This document shows, one piece after another, positions 23,556 through 35,066 of a DNA stretch of 64,000 bases. A model generated the notes under the pieces. That model was not told the DNA's origin and did not search any database. It was given only the letters and a program-made list of their open reading frames with translations. Origin of the DNA: Agrypnia vestita (Eukaryota > Arthropoda > Insecta > Trichoptera > Phryganeidae). The stretch's first letter is position 1; the number at the start of each line of letters is the position of its first letter. The position numbers were made by a program, and so were the translations under genes. The DNA lies in contig JADDOH010023619.1 in NCBI GenBank assembly GCA_016648135.1, positions 1-64,000 of the forward strand, written 5' to 3'.

Positions 23556-23823
23556 GTAACTGTCTTCCAATTCCAAACTTCATCTAATCAATACTCCAAT
23601 AAGCTGCAAGGAAATCTTTTCAAACTCATATTTTTTTTAAACAATGTTTTAATTACGATATTTTCGAGATTGTTCAAATTTTTCACGAACGCAATTACTA
23701 GATTTTTGTCCCCAGGGGAATCATTATTAATCGGAATATGTATTGACCCTACATCTATCGTATTTTGAAAAATTTATATGTATATAGTATTTGTGTAGCC
23801 ACGCTTTGTAAAATAAATAACAT

Positions 23824-24220
23824 TTAATTAGTGTATATTATAGATATCTCACAGAGACGAAACTGTATTAATTATGGGAAAGTAGGTATAGAAGTCATTT
23901 GGGTGTAACAGGACTTATGACCTGTCTTTTGGTTGGCTTAAGTGATCACTTTACACAATTGTAACATTCGCCATTTCCACCCATGATAGAATATGGGTGG
24001 AAATGGCGAATGTTACAATTGTGTAAAGTGATCACTTAAGCCAACCAAAAGACAGGTCATAAGTCCTGTTACACCCAAATGACTTCTATACCTACTTTCC
24101 CATAATTAATACAGTTTCGTCTCTGTGAGATATCTATAATATACACTAATTGATTAATAATGTCTCTGTGACATAAATCCAGCACTGTTCTGAAAGATTT
24201 GAACAAACTCAAAATATTCT
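23824..24220 (+). mobile_element. Foldback element with a near-perfect 324-bp palindrome
   Basis: The left end TTAATTAGTG and right end CAAAATATTCT are flanked by AAATAACAT and AAATTACAT (8 of 9 match). 23827-24150 is a palindrome with arms of about 158 bases and an 8-base centre (GATAGAAT). The outer 70 bases on the right have no partner on the left. It lies in the presumed first intron of the pyrokinin gene. Confidence 0.75.
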
Positions 24221-24284
24221 AAATTACATTTATTCATTTATTTCTGTTCTGGGGCAGTTCTTCTTTAAATAGAGATGCGAACAC

Positions 24285-24410
24285 GGAATACGTGTCACAT
24301 CTTATTTTCTTCTTACTATTTTCAAAGTAAACTTAATGCTTGTGCCATGAAAATAGGACTAACTTGAACCCGCGACCTTTGGATCATGAGGCGAGAGTCC
24401 TACTTTGAAA
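24285..24410 (-). mobile_element. tRNA-derived SINE
   Basis: The minus strand has CTCGCCTCATGATC and GGTCGCGGGTTCAAG, resembling the anticodon region and B box of a methionine-type tRNA. A body follows ending in GTGACACGTATTCCGTGTT. The same end is found in the plus-strand copy at 42345-42485. Confidence 0.55.
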
Positions 24411-24684
24411 TCACTTAAAACAACAATTCAATAGTTTTCTTATTCTAGGTAGAATCAAATTATAAAATATAGCTGTGTAACTTTTAGTCATGTTTGGTAT
24501 ATTAATCTAAACATATAGATATATGTCGTCCCGGACTTTTTCATACAACTTTTTGAGTTCTACAACTTATCTTTAAAAAGTATTTAAATATCTCTTACCG
24601 TTAAGCGTTCGACCATTATTTCGTCGATTTTAGTTATAAAATAGGTCACCACGAATAGCCTTTTTATTTAAACGGCATAATACA

Positions 24685-25204
24685 CAGGGTGTAACAGAGC
24701 TAGTCTACAATTCTTTACAAGTGGATTCCTGAGTTGATGTTCAAGCAACCATGGCCAACCATAAATAGTTAAGGACCATATGCGACATCAAAGATTGCAT
24801 TTTTTTTCAATATTTCTGACTTACTTTTTGCAAAATGTTAGACTATCTTAACAGTATAACTTATATGTAATATGAAAAATTCGTTCCCTTTAATACAAGT
24901 CGAATAAAATGATAAAAACCTTCCAATTCCAATTGGAAAACATTCGAATTTGAATTTTTCCAGGGATTTTATTATTTTATTTTTTATTATTGAAACAAAT
25001 GAATTTTTCGTAACCGACATAAATTACTGTAATGATACTTAAACTTTTTGTAAAAATAAGTCAGAAATATTGAAAAAATGCAATATTTGATATTGCATAA
25101 CTTCATAACGGAACAGGAACGGTCATGGTCGCTGGAACATATTCGATTCATAATCAAGGCAGATCTACCTGTAAAGTATTGTGGACCAGCTCTGTCACAC
25201 CCTG
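24685..25204. mobile_element. Foldback element, copy of the 2201 family
   Basis: The termini ACAGGGTGTAACAGAGCTAG and CAGCTCTGTCACACCCTG are inverted. The arms carry the family blocks (TCTGACTTACTTTTTGCAAAA, GAAAAATTCGTT). No coding capacity. It also lies in the presumed first intron. Confidence 0.7.
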
Positions 25205-25224
25205 CACGGTCTATATACGGCATG

Positions 25225-25335
25225 AAAGTCTATTCTAAATACTGCTGAAAGAATTTTTGAAATCGGACGAGTAGTTCCGGAGATTGCCTCCTACATCCAA
25301 ACTTACAAACTTTACCTCTTTTATATTAGTATAGA
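25225..25335 (-). mobile_element. Truncated Helitron-like element
   Basis: The minus strand starts TCTATACTAATATAAAAGAG and continues with the family block AACTACTCGTCCGATTTC. The 3' end is missing. Confidence 0.45.
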
Positions 25336-25406
25336 TAAGAAAATGACTATAGAAAAGACAGTAAAACGATCTGAGAGAAAATATATATAAAATGATAGGT
25401 TTGTAA

Positions 25407-25880
25407 TTAATTAGTGTATATTATAGATATCTCACAGAGACGAAACTGAATTAATTATGGGAAAGTAGGTATAGAAGTCATTTGGGTGTAACAGGACTTA
25501 TGACCTGTCTTTTGGTAGGCTTAAGTGATCACTTTACACAATTGTAACATTCGCCATTTCCACCCATGATAGAATATACCATGCTTATTCAATTTTTGGA
25601 AGTTGTATATATGTTCAAATTGCGTGAAGCTTTCATATATGAGTTGTAAGCGCCTTTTCCATGCGGCCTGTACAAAGCCATTTTCATTCCCCTAAATCCC
25701 CACAGATGTCGCTAATGAGAAAATCTACAATTGATTTTACGGAATTTAGGGAGCGATATACTTTTATTATACACTAATTGATTAATAATGTATCTATAAT
25801 ATACACTAATTGATTAATAATGTCTCTGTGACATAAATCCAGCACTGTTCTGAAAGATTTGAACAAACTCAAAATATTCT
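25407..25880 (+). mobile_element. Foldback-family element with exact 9-bp target duplication
   Basis: GGTTTGTAA flanks both ends (25398-25406, 25881-25889). The left end is TTAATTAGTG, the right end CAAAATATTCT, as in 23824. The middle contains a longer unique part (25560-25765) shared in inverse with 20150-20355. A local duplication at 25768-25830 repeats CACTAATTGATTAATAATGT. It ends about 170 bases before the neuropeptide start codon. Confidence 0.8.
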
Positions 25881-26047
25881 GGTTTGTAATTAAATGTAAT
25901 GAAATAAATGCCCACGTATGTACTAATTTCCAGCGTAGTGGTGAACGGGCCGGGACGTATGTACATATATATTGTACGATTATACTGAATGCTACTTTAC
26001 ATTTCGACAGGATTTGGAGAAATAGAAGAAAAAGAGCCAGATTAAAG

Positions 26048-29000
26048 ATGATGAAGGCTAGCCCATCCAGCCTCTCTCTGCTCTGCATCTTTTTATACAT
26101 TCTCTGCGTCTGTGGAGGGAACTACGGACTCGCTCTGGAGGTAAGCCAAATAAAATATAGGTGGTTGCGGTTTTCTTTTGTGCGTTCATTGTGTCGACCG
26201 ACCCTAAAAAAAACCCTCTGCTAACCGCACGTTGGTTAGAACTTTAATATATAAATATATAAAAATATTTTTAACCGTACTAATAAAGCCTACGGTGATG
26301 TCTCTTTCACATGATAAACGCACACGTCAACTCTTGAAGATTTGCATTGCACGCGTGAGTTCCATGCATGTTTCTGACACCCACTAGCGCACTCATTGTA
26401 CTCATTCCGCTCCCTCGCCTCAACGAGTGCGCACGTTTCGTGTCTGGTAACTTAATAGTTAGAATAAAACCATTAATTCGGAGATGGCAGACCATGTGAG
26501 ATCAGAAGGACATCACATCGCCTATGATAACGTAAAGGTGTTACATGTATGCAAAAAAGGAAGAAAATTAGACATTATAGAAAATATTGATAATACACTC
26601 AACATACAAACACCACCTAAAACATCCCCCCTCCTGTCCATACTAGCCCCGCCCAGCAACCACATTCACAGCCTACCTCTCCCCCTCCCCCGCTCCCGAT
26701 CAACCCCCCCATGCAGTAGTTGAATTGTCTTTATTCATTATTGATCGATGCTTACATCGAAAACGTTTTAATTTATTTACTTAAAATTGTAATTTTGTGA
26801 AGTAAACAACGTTGTGTTTTATTCATAGTTAATTACAATTAACTTTCACAAAGTTAATTACGAAAATTTTGAAATATTTTTTTTATTTATTTAAAAAAAT
26901 CCTTGTTTACAAATAAAGATACTTAATACTAATTCAACAATAAAACATAAGATTATATTAATAGTTAGATTGTAAGTCATAAAAAATATTAAGTAAAATC
27001 ATCATCTATACTAATATTATAAAGAGCAAAGATTTGATTGTTTGAATTGAATAGGCTCTGAAACTACTGGACCGATTTTAATTTTTTTTTCACATTTAGA
27101 ATCCTACATTATCCCTGATGAACATATGGCGATAGAATATTTTCAAAAAACCTAGATAATGTAACCCAACGTGTGAAAAAAATACAAAAAAAAACTTATA
27201 TCGCGTACGCTGCGAAAATTATTGACAATAGAGCAAAGTGATGTACTACATCAATATATACAAAAAAGTCTGCGATACCATATGTCAAACTGTTACAGTT
27301 ATGTCACCATAACTACATTATTCGTACCTGGGTATTAATCCTTATCCAAATAAATCACTTCGTATTCAAGGCTATATCAGTACCTGTAAATTACTTTTTG
27401 AATTATACCATTCCCAAGTTCCATGTATTTTAAAATTTATAATTTTTGAAATTTTTGTTTAATACCCGTGCGAAGCCAAGGCCGGCCGCTAGTCTGAAGT
27501 AATCTTGCGCATTTAAACAGGACCTTTCGATCAATTCACGCCGTCTGCAGTAAGCGTGATACGACTCGCACGCGAATAGCGGCGGAGATATGAAACCTTT
27601 TGACCCCTTTCCAGGATCTCCCGAGGGAGAAGGTGGCGCGGTACGTCTCCCAGGACCTGCCGGCCTCGGAGTGCGACAAGAAGCTGATGAAGAAGGGCAA
27701 CGGCGGCATGTGGTTCGGGCCCCGGCTGGGCAAGCGCGGCCGGCTGCAGAGCCTGGTGGCGGGGCAGACCAACCTGCCCCTGCAGCGGCTGCTGCTGGAG
27801 GCCTTGGCCGCGGCCGACGCCAAGACCATCGAGGACCTGCCGGACTTCATGGGCAACTCCTACGAAATCACAGGTAATTATTAAAAAATACGTGTTCAGG
27901 GCAGGCTCGGTAGTTGAATAAGCGAGACGGGAGCGTAGCAAGGCCGGCGGCCGACCTGCTGTGAAGTGATTTGATGATAATGTGACGCGGTCTATTGTGT
28001 CTAATACCCCCTTTATATCACTCAAACGAGGTTGCTTACGTTGCATTATCTTCTATTGCAGTGTCGAATGTTGAATTTAGAAATACAAATTAGAAAAAAA
28101 AAACACAAAAAATATATTTCAATTTTGTAAATATATGTACATATATAAAAACAGATACAGACGAGTCAGTATTCTCTCGATAACTGACAAAATTTTAGAT
28201 ATGTTTATATTACTTCGTATCTCACACCCCAGGTGCAAATTTTTTTAAAATTAGTTTGTAAATAACTTTTTGTTTGTCGGCTCAAATATTTTTAAAAAAG
28301 CCGATTCCATCGTTGACCGTAACCGTAAGTGCTTATTGTAATAAAAGTATAAAGATAAGCATGACTTTAAAAAGTAAACCTTTGTTTCGTTTGGAAAAAT
28401 ATTAGAAACCTTATAATATATACTTAAAAACATGCGAATATATTCGAGTTTCGAATATTTGGATTGGAGGCTCTAGTCGTGTCCTTAATCCATTACCCCA
28501 GGGCATTTATTATTTATCTTTGGTTCTATCCAACCGAGTTTCTCAGGGTATGCTTGGCTACAATAGTTTGGAGACTAGAAGGAATGTGTATCTGATTAAA
28601 CGTTTTTATCAGTTGTTATTATTTATGCCTGTTTATGTGCCAAACTAAATATAATTAAAATAAAAAAAAACACTGAATCAGTGTTGCTACCAAAAAATAT
28701 GAGCGTGCTCTTGAGAAATTATAAGAGTGTTTGCGAAGTTGTTCAATTATTATGCTAAACTCCTACATAGCTTACCTATGTACCTACCGATGTTCTTATT
28801 TATACCTGGTATATTACCGAACGTAACACATCAAATTGTAGTTTAAACGAATTTTATATTATGCAAAACTGTCTAGGATCTACGACGATCGAGTCCTTCA
28901 TCAAAATATCGTATTCCTTGGAAACGTTGTGGCGACATTATTTTTGACGAGTTCGTGTTTGTCGCCTGCACTTTTGGTGGTTTGTTTTAAGGTTCCAAGA

Positions 29001-30763
29001 GACGCTTCACCCCTCGACTGGGCAGGGAGTCTGGTGAGGTGGACTCCAGGCACGTGGAGTTCGTTCCCCGGCTCGGCAGGGAGCTGGCCATGTCGCTTCC
29101 TGCGTCAGCCATGTCTTCCGACAAGTAAGTGGAAACAGTTAACACTTTAACATGTTAGTACTCTGTAGAATGTTCGCGCCCGAAAATTATTGAAGAAGTC
29201 CAAATCTCAAAATAGATATGATCTGATGAAACTTAAATCAAATGCCAGAGCAAATATGAAAAAATAATCAAAGTCTAAATAATGCTTGGAACCTATGCTT
29301 AAAAATAATGCTTTAAGGAATACTTATTCCTTTCGCATTGTCATTAGTGATCCTGTCAACACAGCGCAGTTAATAAATACCTCAAATATCTCAGGAAGAC
29401 TTAAAATTGTTTCCACGCCATATACATTTAAGAAAGACAATCGAATTATATCTAGACCGCATTCAAAAGAATGTGCGCAAAAAATATGTGTGTTGTTACG
29501 ATGCAAAAAATGAACACAAAATAAGTTTTTCTAGTAAGTAAGTAACCTTTTTTGAAGTAAAAAAAATATATTTATTTGAAATATCATAACACGGGCTTGC
29601 AAGGCAACTTTCCCCGTTTTCTTCTTACCGGACAAAACTAGGGAATGGTTTTTTGATTATGGTCGACCTATAGTCTATGTAAGCCGTACGTACGACACAC
29701 ATTGCTTCGTTGTGTTGGCGTTTACGGGTATAAATACCAACATAACGAAACGATGTGCTCGAACGTATGGCTTACACGTACTGAGCATATGTGTGAGGGC
29801 ATTGTAATACAGTTGTATTGTTGTGGCCGCTGTGCAGTGATGTGGCCTCCGTGCCGCTGTACGGCAGGTACGCGGCGGAGGAGAGGCTCCCCCTCTTCGC
29901 TGACTCCGGGGCTCCGCCCTTCGCCCCTCGGCTAGGACGGGAATTGGCAGACTACTACAGTAAGTATATCAAATAAAATAAAATAACATTAGCGCAAAAG
30001 GAATGATAGATTTCTGCCAAAATGAAAATCGAAATCAAAACCATCTTCAATATTTCATAATATCGTATAACAAATTCATCCATAATATAAGCGTAGGTGC
30101 ATCCGCACCACCACGTTGGGGTCACCACTTTGGGGGTTTTTGGTTGAGGATGATACGTGTGACGGATTTGGAGAAACTGCTTTTAAGGGTCACCACCCGA
30201 TTGATGATTTTATTATCTCGATAAAACAATTACAAGTTTTACATAAGTACGATTACAAAGACAGTGATAGATGCTGCATGGGTGAGTGCCTCCGGCCTAC
30301 GCCGGGGAGTCCTGGAAGGCTGACATGCCCGTATAGGGCGTTTGCAGCTTTTTATACAGTTTTCAGAACAAAGAACTTTCTTGAAGTGTAGCTGTGTGTG
30401 GATGAATCGTCGGAATTGCTGACGGTGCAATGACCTGTAGACGGCTCTTGTACCCTGCTTGTGCCTCGATTTGCTTATGCGGTATTCTTGCCACGTATGT
30501 GTGTGTGTATGTGTGAGGCCAAGATTAGTGGTTTATGTATTGTGGTATGAAATGCCACATAAGTAATACCAGACATAAATCTAGGTGGACCACGTGGATT
30601 TCAAGGTCATCGTTTATAGATCCAAAGTAATGATTTGTTTTTCATTTTTTCAGACTCTCTGGGGTTGACGTCGCACAAAGACAACATGTCGAGGGTGGTC
30701 AGGAGTGCGGAGACCTCCAAGACGCGCAAGGAACACGACAAACAGGACAACCCCGCATCGTAG
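26048..30763 (+). CDS. PBAN: Pyrokinin / PBAN-type (FXPRL) neuropeptide precursor, five coding exons
   Basis: Secreted precursor of C-terminally amidated FXPRL peptides, which act on G-protein-coupled receptors in muscle contraction, diapause or pheromone control. The coding exons are 26048-26140, 27615-27873, 28992-29124, 29838-29959 and 30654-30763. All introns are GT-AG (phases 0, 1, 2, 1) and the joined frame gives 238 residues ending in TAG. Residues 1-29 form a signal peptide (Leu-rich core). Peptide sites are GNGGMWFGPRL-GKR (59-72), KR-RFTPRL-GR (120-129), HVEFVPRL-GR (138-147) and PPFAPRL-GR (188-196), each with a Gly for amidation. A spacer with LLLEALAAADA (about 90-100) and a basic tail with SRVVRS (215-220) resemble lepidopteran DH-PBAN. 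Where moths have PBAN with FSPRL, only VPLYGR (167-172) is seen. ATG 26048 or 26051 may start it. CAPA is less likely, as no FPRV peptide is present. The exons are GC-rich against AT-rich introns. Confidence 0.9.
26484..26723 (+). pseudogene. Penelope-like element, C-terminal GIY-YIG-region fragment
   Basis: The frame reads ADHVRSEGHHIAYDNVKVLHVCKKGRKLDIIENI. This fits the end of Penelope-like retroelement proteins (an AxH...H...L...KGRxLDxxE pattern). It then becomes Pro-rich and stops. It sits in the intron between pyrokinin coding exons 1 and 2 and is only a remnant. Assignment rests on this short pattern. Confidence 0.5.
26735..26790 (+). repeat. Degenerate hammerhead-like motif after the Penelope-like remnant
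   Basis: TTGATCGATG, loop CTTA, CATC and GAAAACG form a 4-bp stem followed by GAAA, resembling a worn CTGAxGA-stem-GAAA core. Its place just 3' of the Penelope-like frame fits the terminal repeat of such elements. Confidence 0.35.
27005..27492 (+). mobile_element. Helitron-like non-autonomous element
   Basis: It starts TCTATACTAATATTATAAAG after an A and ends in CCGGCCGCTAG before a T. It contains the family block AAACTACTGGACCGATTTTAA. It lies in the intron before pyrokinin exon 2, ending 122 bases before that exon. Confidence 0.6.
27874..28991 (+). other. Pyrokinin intron between exons 2 and 3
   Basis: AT-rich intron sequence between donor CAG|GTAATT (27874) and acceptor TTTTAAG (28991). 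I see no repeat ends or further exon here. Confidence 0.6.
29679..29775. mobile_element. 97-bp foldback MITE in the pyrokinin intron
   Basis: GTAAGCCGTACGTACGACAC at the left and its imperfect inverse GTATGGCTTAC at the right, with inner arms CGTTGTGTTGG and CCAACATAACG. A related, worn copy appears at about 48265-48372. No coding capacity. Confidence 0.55.
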
Positions 30764-31942
30764 ACCAAGGAAGATGGCGGGATTCACTCTAAACCGTAAT
30801 CTGGAAATTAGCGGCTAGGCATTCATGCAGATAGACTCTTCTCTTAGAGACAACATTTTGTTCATGTATTATATATACCTATATATTAATATTTACTGTG
30901 GTTTTTCTACAAACTCGTTCGGTTGACGATAAAGAATCATTTTGAAAAATATTACGTCAATGCTGGTAGACAAATATTTTCGTTGATTCTTGTTAAATTT
31001 CTTCAGAAGACTTAGCCAAAGGGACAATATACATTTTATTGACCTGCTTTACAGAAGATTATGCTATTTTTTACACTATAATCTCTAATAGGTTTAGCCA
31101 TGTCCTGGTTACTTTGATAGACTTTTGTCTGAGCTAGAGTATATTCTCACGTATTTGCACTATAGCTACTTTGGTAAATGATAAACTTTGTTTGGATATA
31201 ATCATTAGCACAACAATTTTTGCATTAAAGACTTAACTAGAATGTTCGCGCCCCGAAAATTATCCCTTGTCGCTCGCTGAACGCAGTTAGAGTTAGCAGA
31301 AACTTGAATTGAAAGCTGTCCTGGCTACTTTTCCAGAATTTTGTGCTAGTCTGTGATTGACTAGTCAGCATCATTTGAAGTTGAACTTGTCTTACTACTT
31401 GAGTGTCCATTAAGGTCTCCGTGATTCTTTTATCCTCTAGAAGAGACTCTTCCAACAGAGTCTCTGGTATCTTGATAAATATTACACAGCTCTTCTTTAT
31501 AACCTGTTTTGCAATTTTAATTAAAGTGCATGAATAATACAGAAAAGAGATTGGAATCGATAAACAAATGACAGAAAATAATATGAATGAAGGTTGATAA
31601 GATAAAATGTAGGCTGGAACGATATTGATATGTTTTGGCGTGCAAAAGATTAGGTTTGCTATAATTTTACCTTGTCACTCTTAAAGAAACACGACACGCT
31701 TATAACGCATGTGACATATTATTTATTTTATAGATTTTTGTCAAGAATTACTCAGTTTGACAATTGACAAACCTTTTGTCAGACAAATGATATATATATA
31801 ATTCATAACTTTATATTATTAAAAATATTGTTTATTTTGCGTGGATGCCGTACAATGGAACGGTTTGATAAGTATCCTATGATAATAATGTATAAACTAA
31901 GACAATTATAGGGATAAGAAAGAGATGACATTTTGATTATAA

Positions 31943-31948
31943 AATAAA
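31943..31948 (+). terminator. Candidate poly(A) signal of the pyrokinin gene
   Basis: AATAAA followed by a T-rich stretch about 20 bases later (TTGTTTTAATTGTTT). This would give a 3' UTR of about 1.2 kb. Earlier near-signals exist, so the true site is uncertain. Confidence 0.35.
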
Positions 31949-31979
31949 CGTTGCATTTTCAAATATTTGTTTTAATTGT

Positions 31980-34230
31980 TTATTCATCTATCCCCGCCCT
32001 ACGTATAGGTACTTACAGTTTATATAACACATTTTTGAAATCCTAATCAATTCATCAAATAATGAGCTAGGCAAATGCATACAGATATCTTCTGAATGGT
32101 GACCAAGACGGGAATGTGTAGTCAGTATTTCAAAGACAGGAATACGGTTGGAATAAGAAGAGTATTGACAACCGTATTCAGATAAACGACTGACAGTTTT
32201 TACGCGTACATGAACAAATTAATGTTATAATGACAATGTCCGAACAATCTATCACATACATTTAACATTATCCAGGCTGCACAGCTTAGGTAATAATTAC
32301 AAATGATTCATCATGAAAGCTTATTAACTCCTGTGTGTCGGTGATGTAACGTAGGTCTACCTGTCATACAAAATATGAAATATCTACCTTATTTACGAAA
32401 ACTAAAACGTCACATTTTTTGTAATCATCGAATAGACATTTTCACACCAAAATTACTAAATTAAACTGTTAGGAATGTACTGATTTTTTAATTAAAAAAT
32501 ATTTATTCATTACTCTCGTATTTTCGGCTAGTGCGTAAGAGAGAGCAGTATATTGTGCATCGCAGTTAAATCGAACAAGAAAGAGCACGACAATACCATA
32601 CATTTCATGTAGGACAGAGATAGCGGTTGCTTGGGTTTCGGCGAAAGAAAACAATATAGAAAGAGTACGATAGAGTCGGGTAACACGTGCTAGACAAAGA
32701 CGGAGTGCATGCGACTGAAGCGAGCAGGCGACCGCGTCGTTGTATTCAGTTGCTATTGAAAAGTCGGAAGCGCACGCAAATTCGATTTGACATGATTTTA
32801 TAATAATTTACTAAAATAATGCAAATATGTATATTTACCTTACATAATTTTATAAAGGGACCTTTTATAAGTCTTATCTGTATTGTATATATGTATGTTT
32901 TATCACATATTAAAAACTATGCCGATTTTTAATCAGGTAACGCTGTGTTACTCTACCGTCCCCAAAGTTTTTTTTTAGCACAGTCTTTTAAGAGTTAAGA
33001 ATTCCTGAGACTAAAACATGAATCTCAGAATTTCATCAGCTTATTACGCATAATTTTAAATTTTCATTTATTTTCCCTTTAGAAAAAACATTTGTATGCT
33101 TGGTTTTAATTTATAGCTAATACTTGAAGATTATAAATGTGTTATATATTTTATTTAAAAAATATATGCACTCTTATTTTCACCAAAAATATTTTTCTAT
33201 ATACATTGCGACATGGTTTAACTTCTTAATTTTACCTCAATAAAATTTCACCTCTTACAATCACTTTCTACTCCACTCTACATCATCATGTTCATTCATT
33301 TTCATTATTTTTCTTGTTGAAAAATTTACGATAGTATTTAAAACTTACATTATTACTAATTCTTTCTATTATTATTTTCTTATATTAAATTAGTATTATA
33401 CCAATTACTTCACAATTACTCCATTATATATCTTGTAGGACGGAAGAATTATTATCACAAATATTCTTTTAAGCGATTGTCAGGAAGCGTTTTGTTCAAT
33501 AATACCCCATTTGGGGCATTAACATAGCTAAAGAAAATGTACTTTGTCTTTGGTTTTTTATGCTACCACTTCAATTCAATAGCGCAATAACAAAGTATAA
33601 CTTCTATGGTTTGTTGGTTAGGTGAATTCTGACGTTTGCATTATTGCACCCGTGACTTTTTACCGAAATCTTTTCTAACAAATTATTATTAGAGTCTGAT
33701 TTACCCATATCAATATAATGAATTATTTAAACATTGAAAAGCCATTCTTGCGATAGATGTGAGCTACGCAGTAGGATATTTTTGTCTCCGAATATATATA
33801 CAGGTATATCTGGTATGTTTTCAAATACAATATTTTGACCTAGAATATATGCTTTTTTGGAGTCGTTTCGCTAAAATGTGTCACGGAACAGCGTTAGTAA
33901 AATGTGTGATATTTGCCTTACGGCGCCTTAAATACGCCTTTTGGCGGGACTGTGATATATATGAACGTGTTTTAAATACAAGTTTTTAGTAGCTTTGCGG
34001 ACGAGGAAGAAACATTTTCCCAAAAACAAAAGGACGACATTTCAACTTGAAATAATATTCAGTCAATGTTTGAAAATACAATGATTTATATGCAAGGCGG
34101 GGCGGGTCGAACCATACAATTATATTTCATGCAGAGTCAGTCCGATAGAAGTAGTCTGAGTCTGCCTGAGTCTTACGTAATGTGCTTTTGTTTGTTTATC
34201 AAAAACAAAAAGTAAAAAGTAAACACACGG
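31980..34230. other. Intergenic stretch; possible promoter of zinc-finger gene A at 32480-32790
   Basis: Mostly AT-rich. 32500-32790 is richer in GC, with CG-containing words and a TCAGTTGC initiator-like site near 32748. It precedes gene A by 2.3 kb and could hold its promoter and first non-coding exon. No coding frame is supported in the rest. Confidence 0.35.
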
Positions 34231-34236
34231 GAGAAA

Positions 34237-34440
34237 TTGATTCCCAGAATAAATTTCGTGATTTCGGGATTAATTTTGATTTATTTAATTGAGCATCCAA
34301 CAGGAATACAGAAATATATGGCAAGAAAAGAATACAACAGTACTTTATATATCCTTCGTTTGTCAGATAGAAGGAAATTGTACAAAATTATCAATTCTCA
34401 AATTGACAGATCTTCTCTCTAAAGTATATCTCAGAATTCT
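34237..34440 (+). pseudogene. Possible LINE fragment
   Basis: A short frame contains LRLSDRRKLYKIINSQID, reminiscent of the LxDRRxLxxLxxLYKxLNxxID motif of jockey/CR1 reverse transcriptases (compare 3220-3290). Too short for a firm call. Confidence 0.3.
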
Positions 34441-34463
34441 AATGTCAACGCCTTCAAACGATA

Positions 34464-34720
34464 AGCCGCCTCTACACTACTAGCGAAGTCGGCCGAAGTG
34501 AAGCGAATACGATAGTGTAGAGGGGTACTTCGTGCTACTTCGGCTCGCCGCGGACGACTTCCGAAAGTTGTCGGTTTTTGGGCCGAGTCAAAGGAATCGA
34601 AATGACCCGAAGTTCGTGCGAAGTACTATTCTATGGGGCAACTGAGTTCCTCGCAGTATAGACACATACTTCGGGTTACTTCGGACTTCGGCCGACTTTG
34701 CGAGTAGTGTAGTGCCGGCT
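34464..34720. mobile_element. 257-bp GC-rich MITE
   Basis: The ends AGCCGCCTCTACACTACTAG and, inverted, CGAGTAGTGTAGTGCCGGCT form imperfect terminal repeats of about 40 bases (also GCGAAGTCGGCCGAAGT). The inside repeats ACTTCGG in both orientations. No target duplication is clear and there is no coding capacity. Confidence 0.65.
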
Positions 34721-35066
34721 GTATACTGTATTACGATGATATGCGAACAAACTATCACATACACTCATCACTGCATAGACTACACAGACTGGGCAACAGT
34801 TTGTAGATGTATTCAATTCACACCTTGCCTACTTTAAAGAGAAACACGATGTCAATTCTGAGATAGTGATAGTTTGTGTATTAAACTCTGCCAATGTTTC
34901 ACTGTTTTACATTTGTAATATAATGTTCTATTCAATTGATATACCTACATATATTTTTTAATTTTACGCTTATTACCAATTACAGGAGCGAAACACATCA
35001 CAATGATAGTTTCTATATAACTCTTTTGTACATTCGATATTTAGAATTGGCTGCTTAGACATCGGC

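Noticed and set aside
27531..28046. Long minus-strand frames opposite pyrokinin exon 2
   Set aside because: They are GC-driven shadows of the real exon, which has signal peptide linkage, processing sites and splice borders on the plus strand.
29286..29513. 75-codon frame in the pyrokinin intron
   Set aside because: No homology, no matching splice sites, and the exon 3 to exon 4 splice keeps frame without it.
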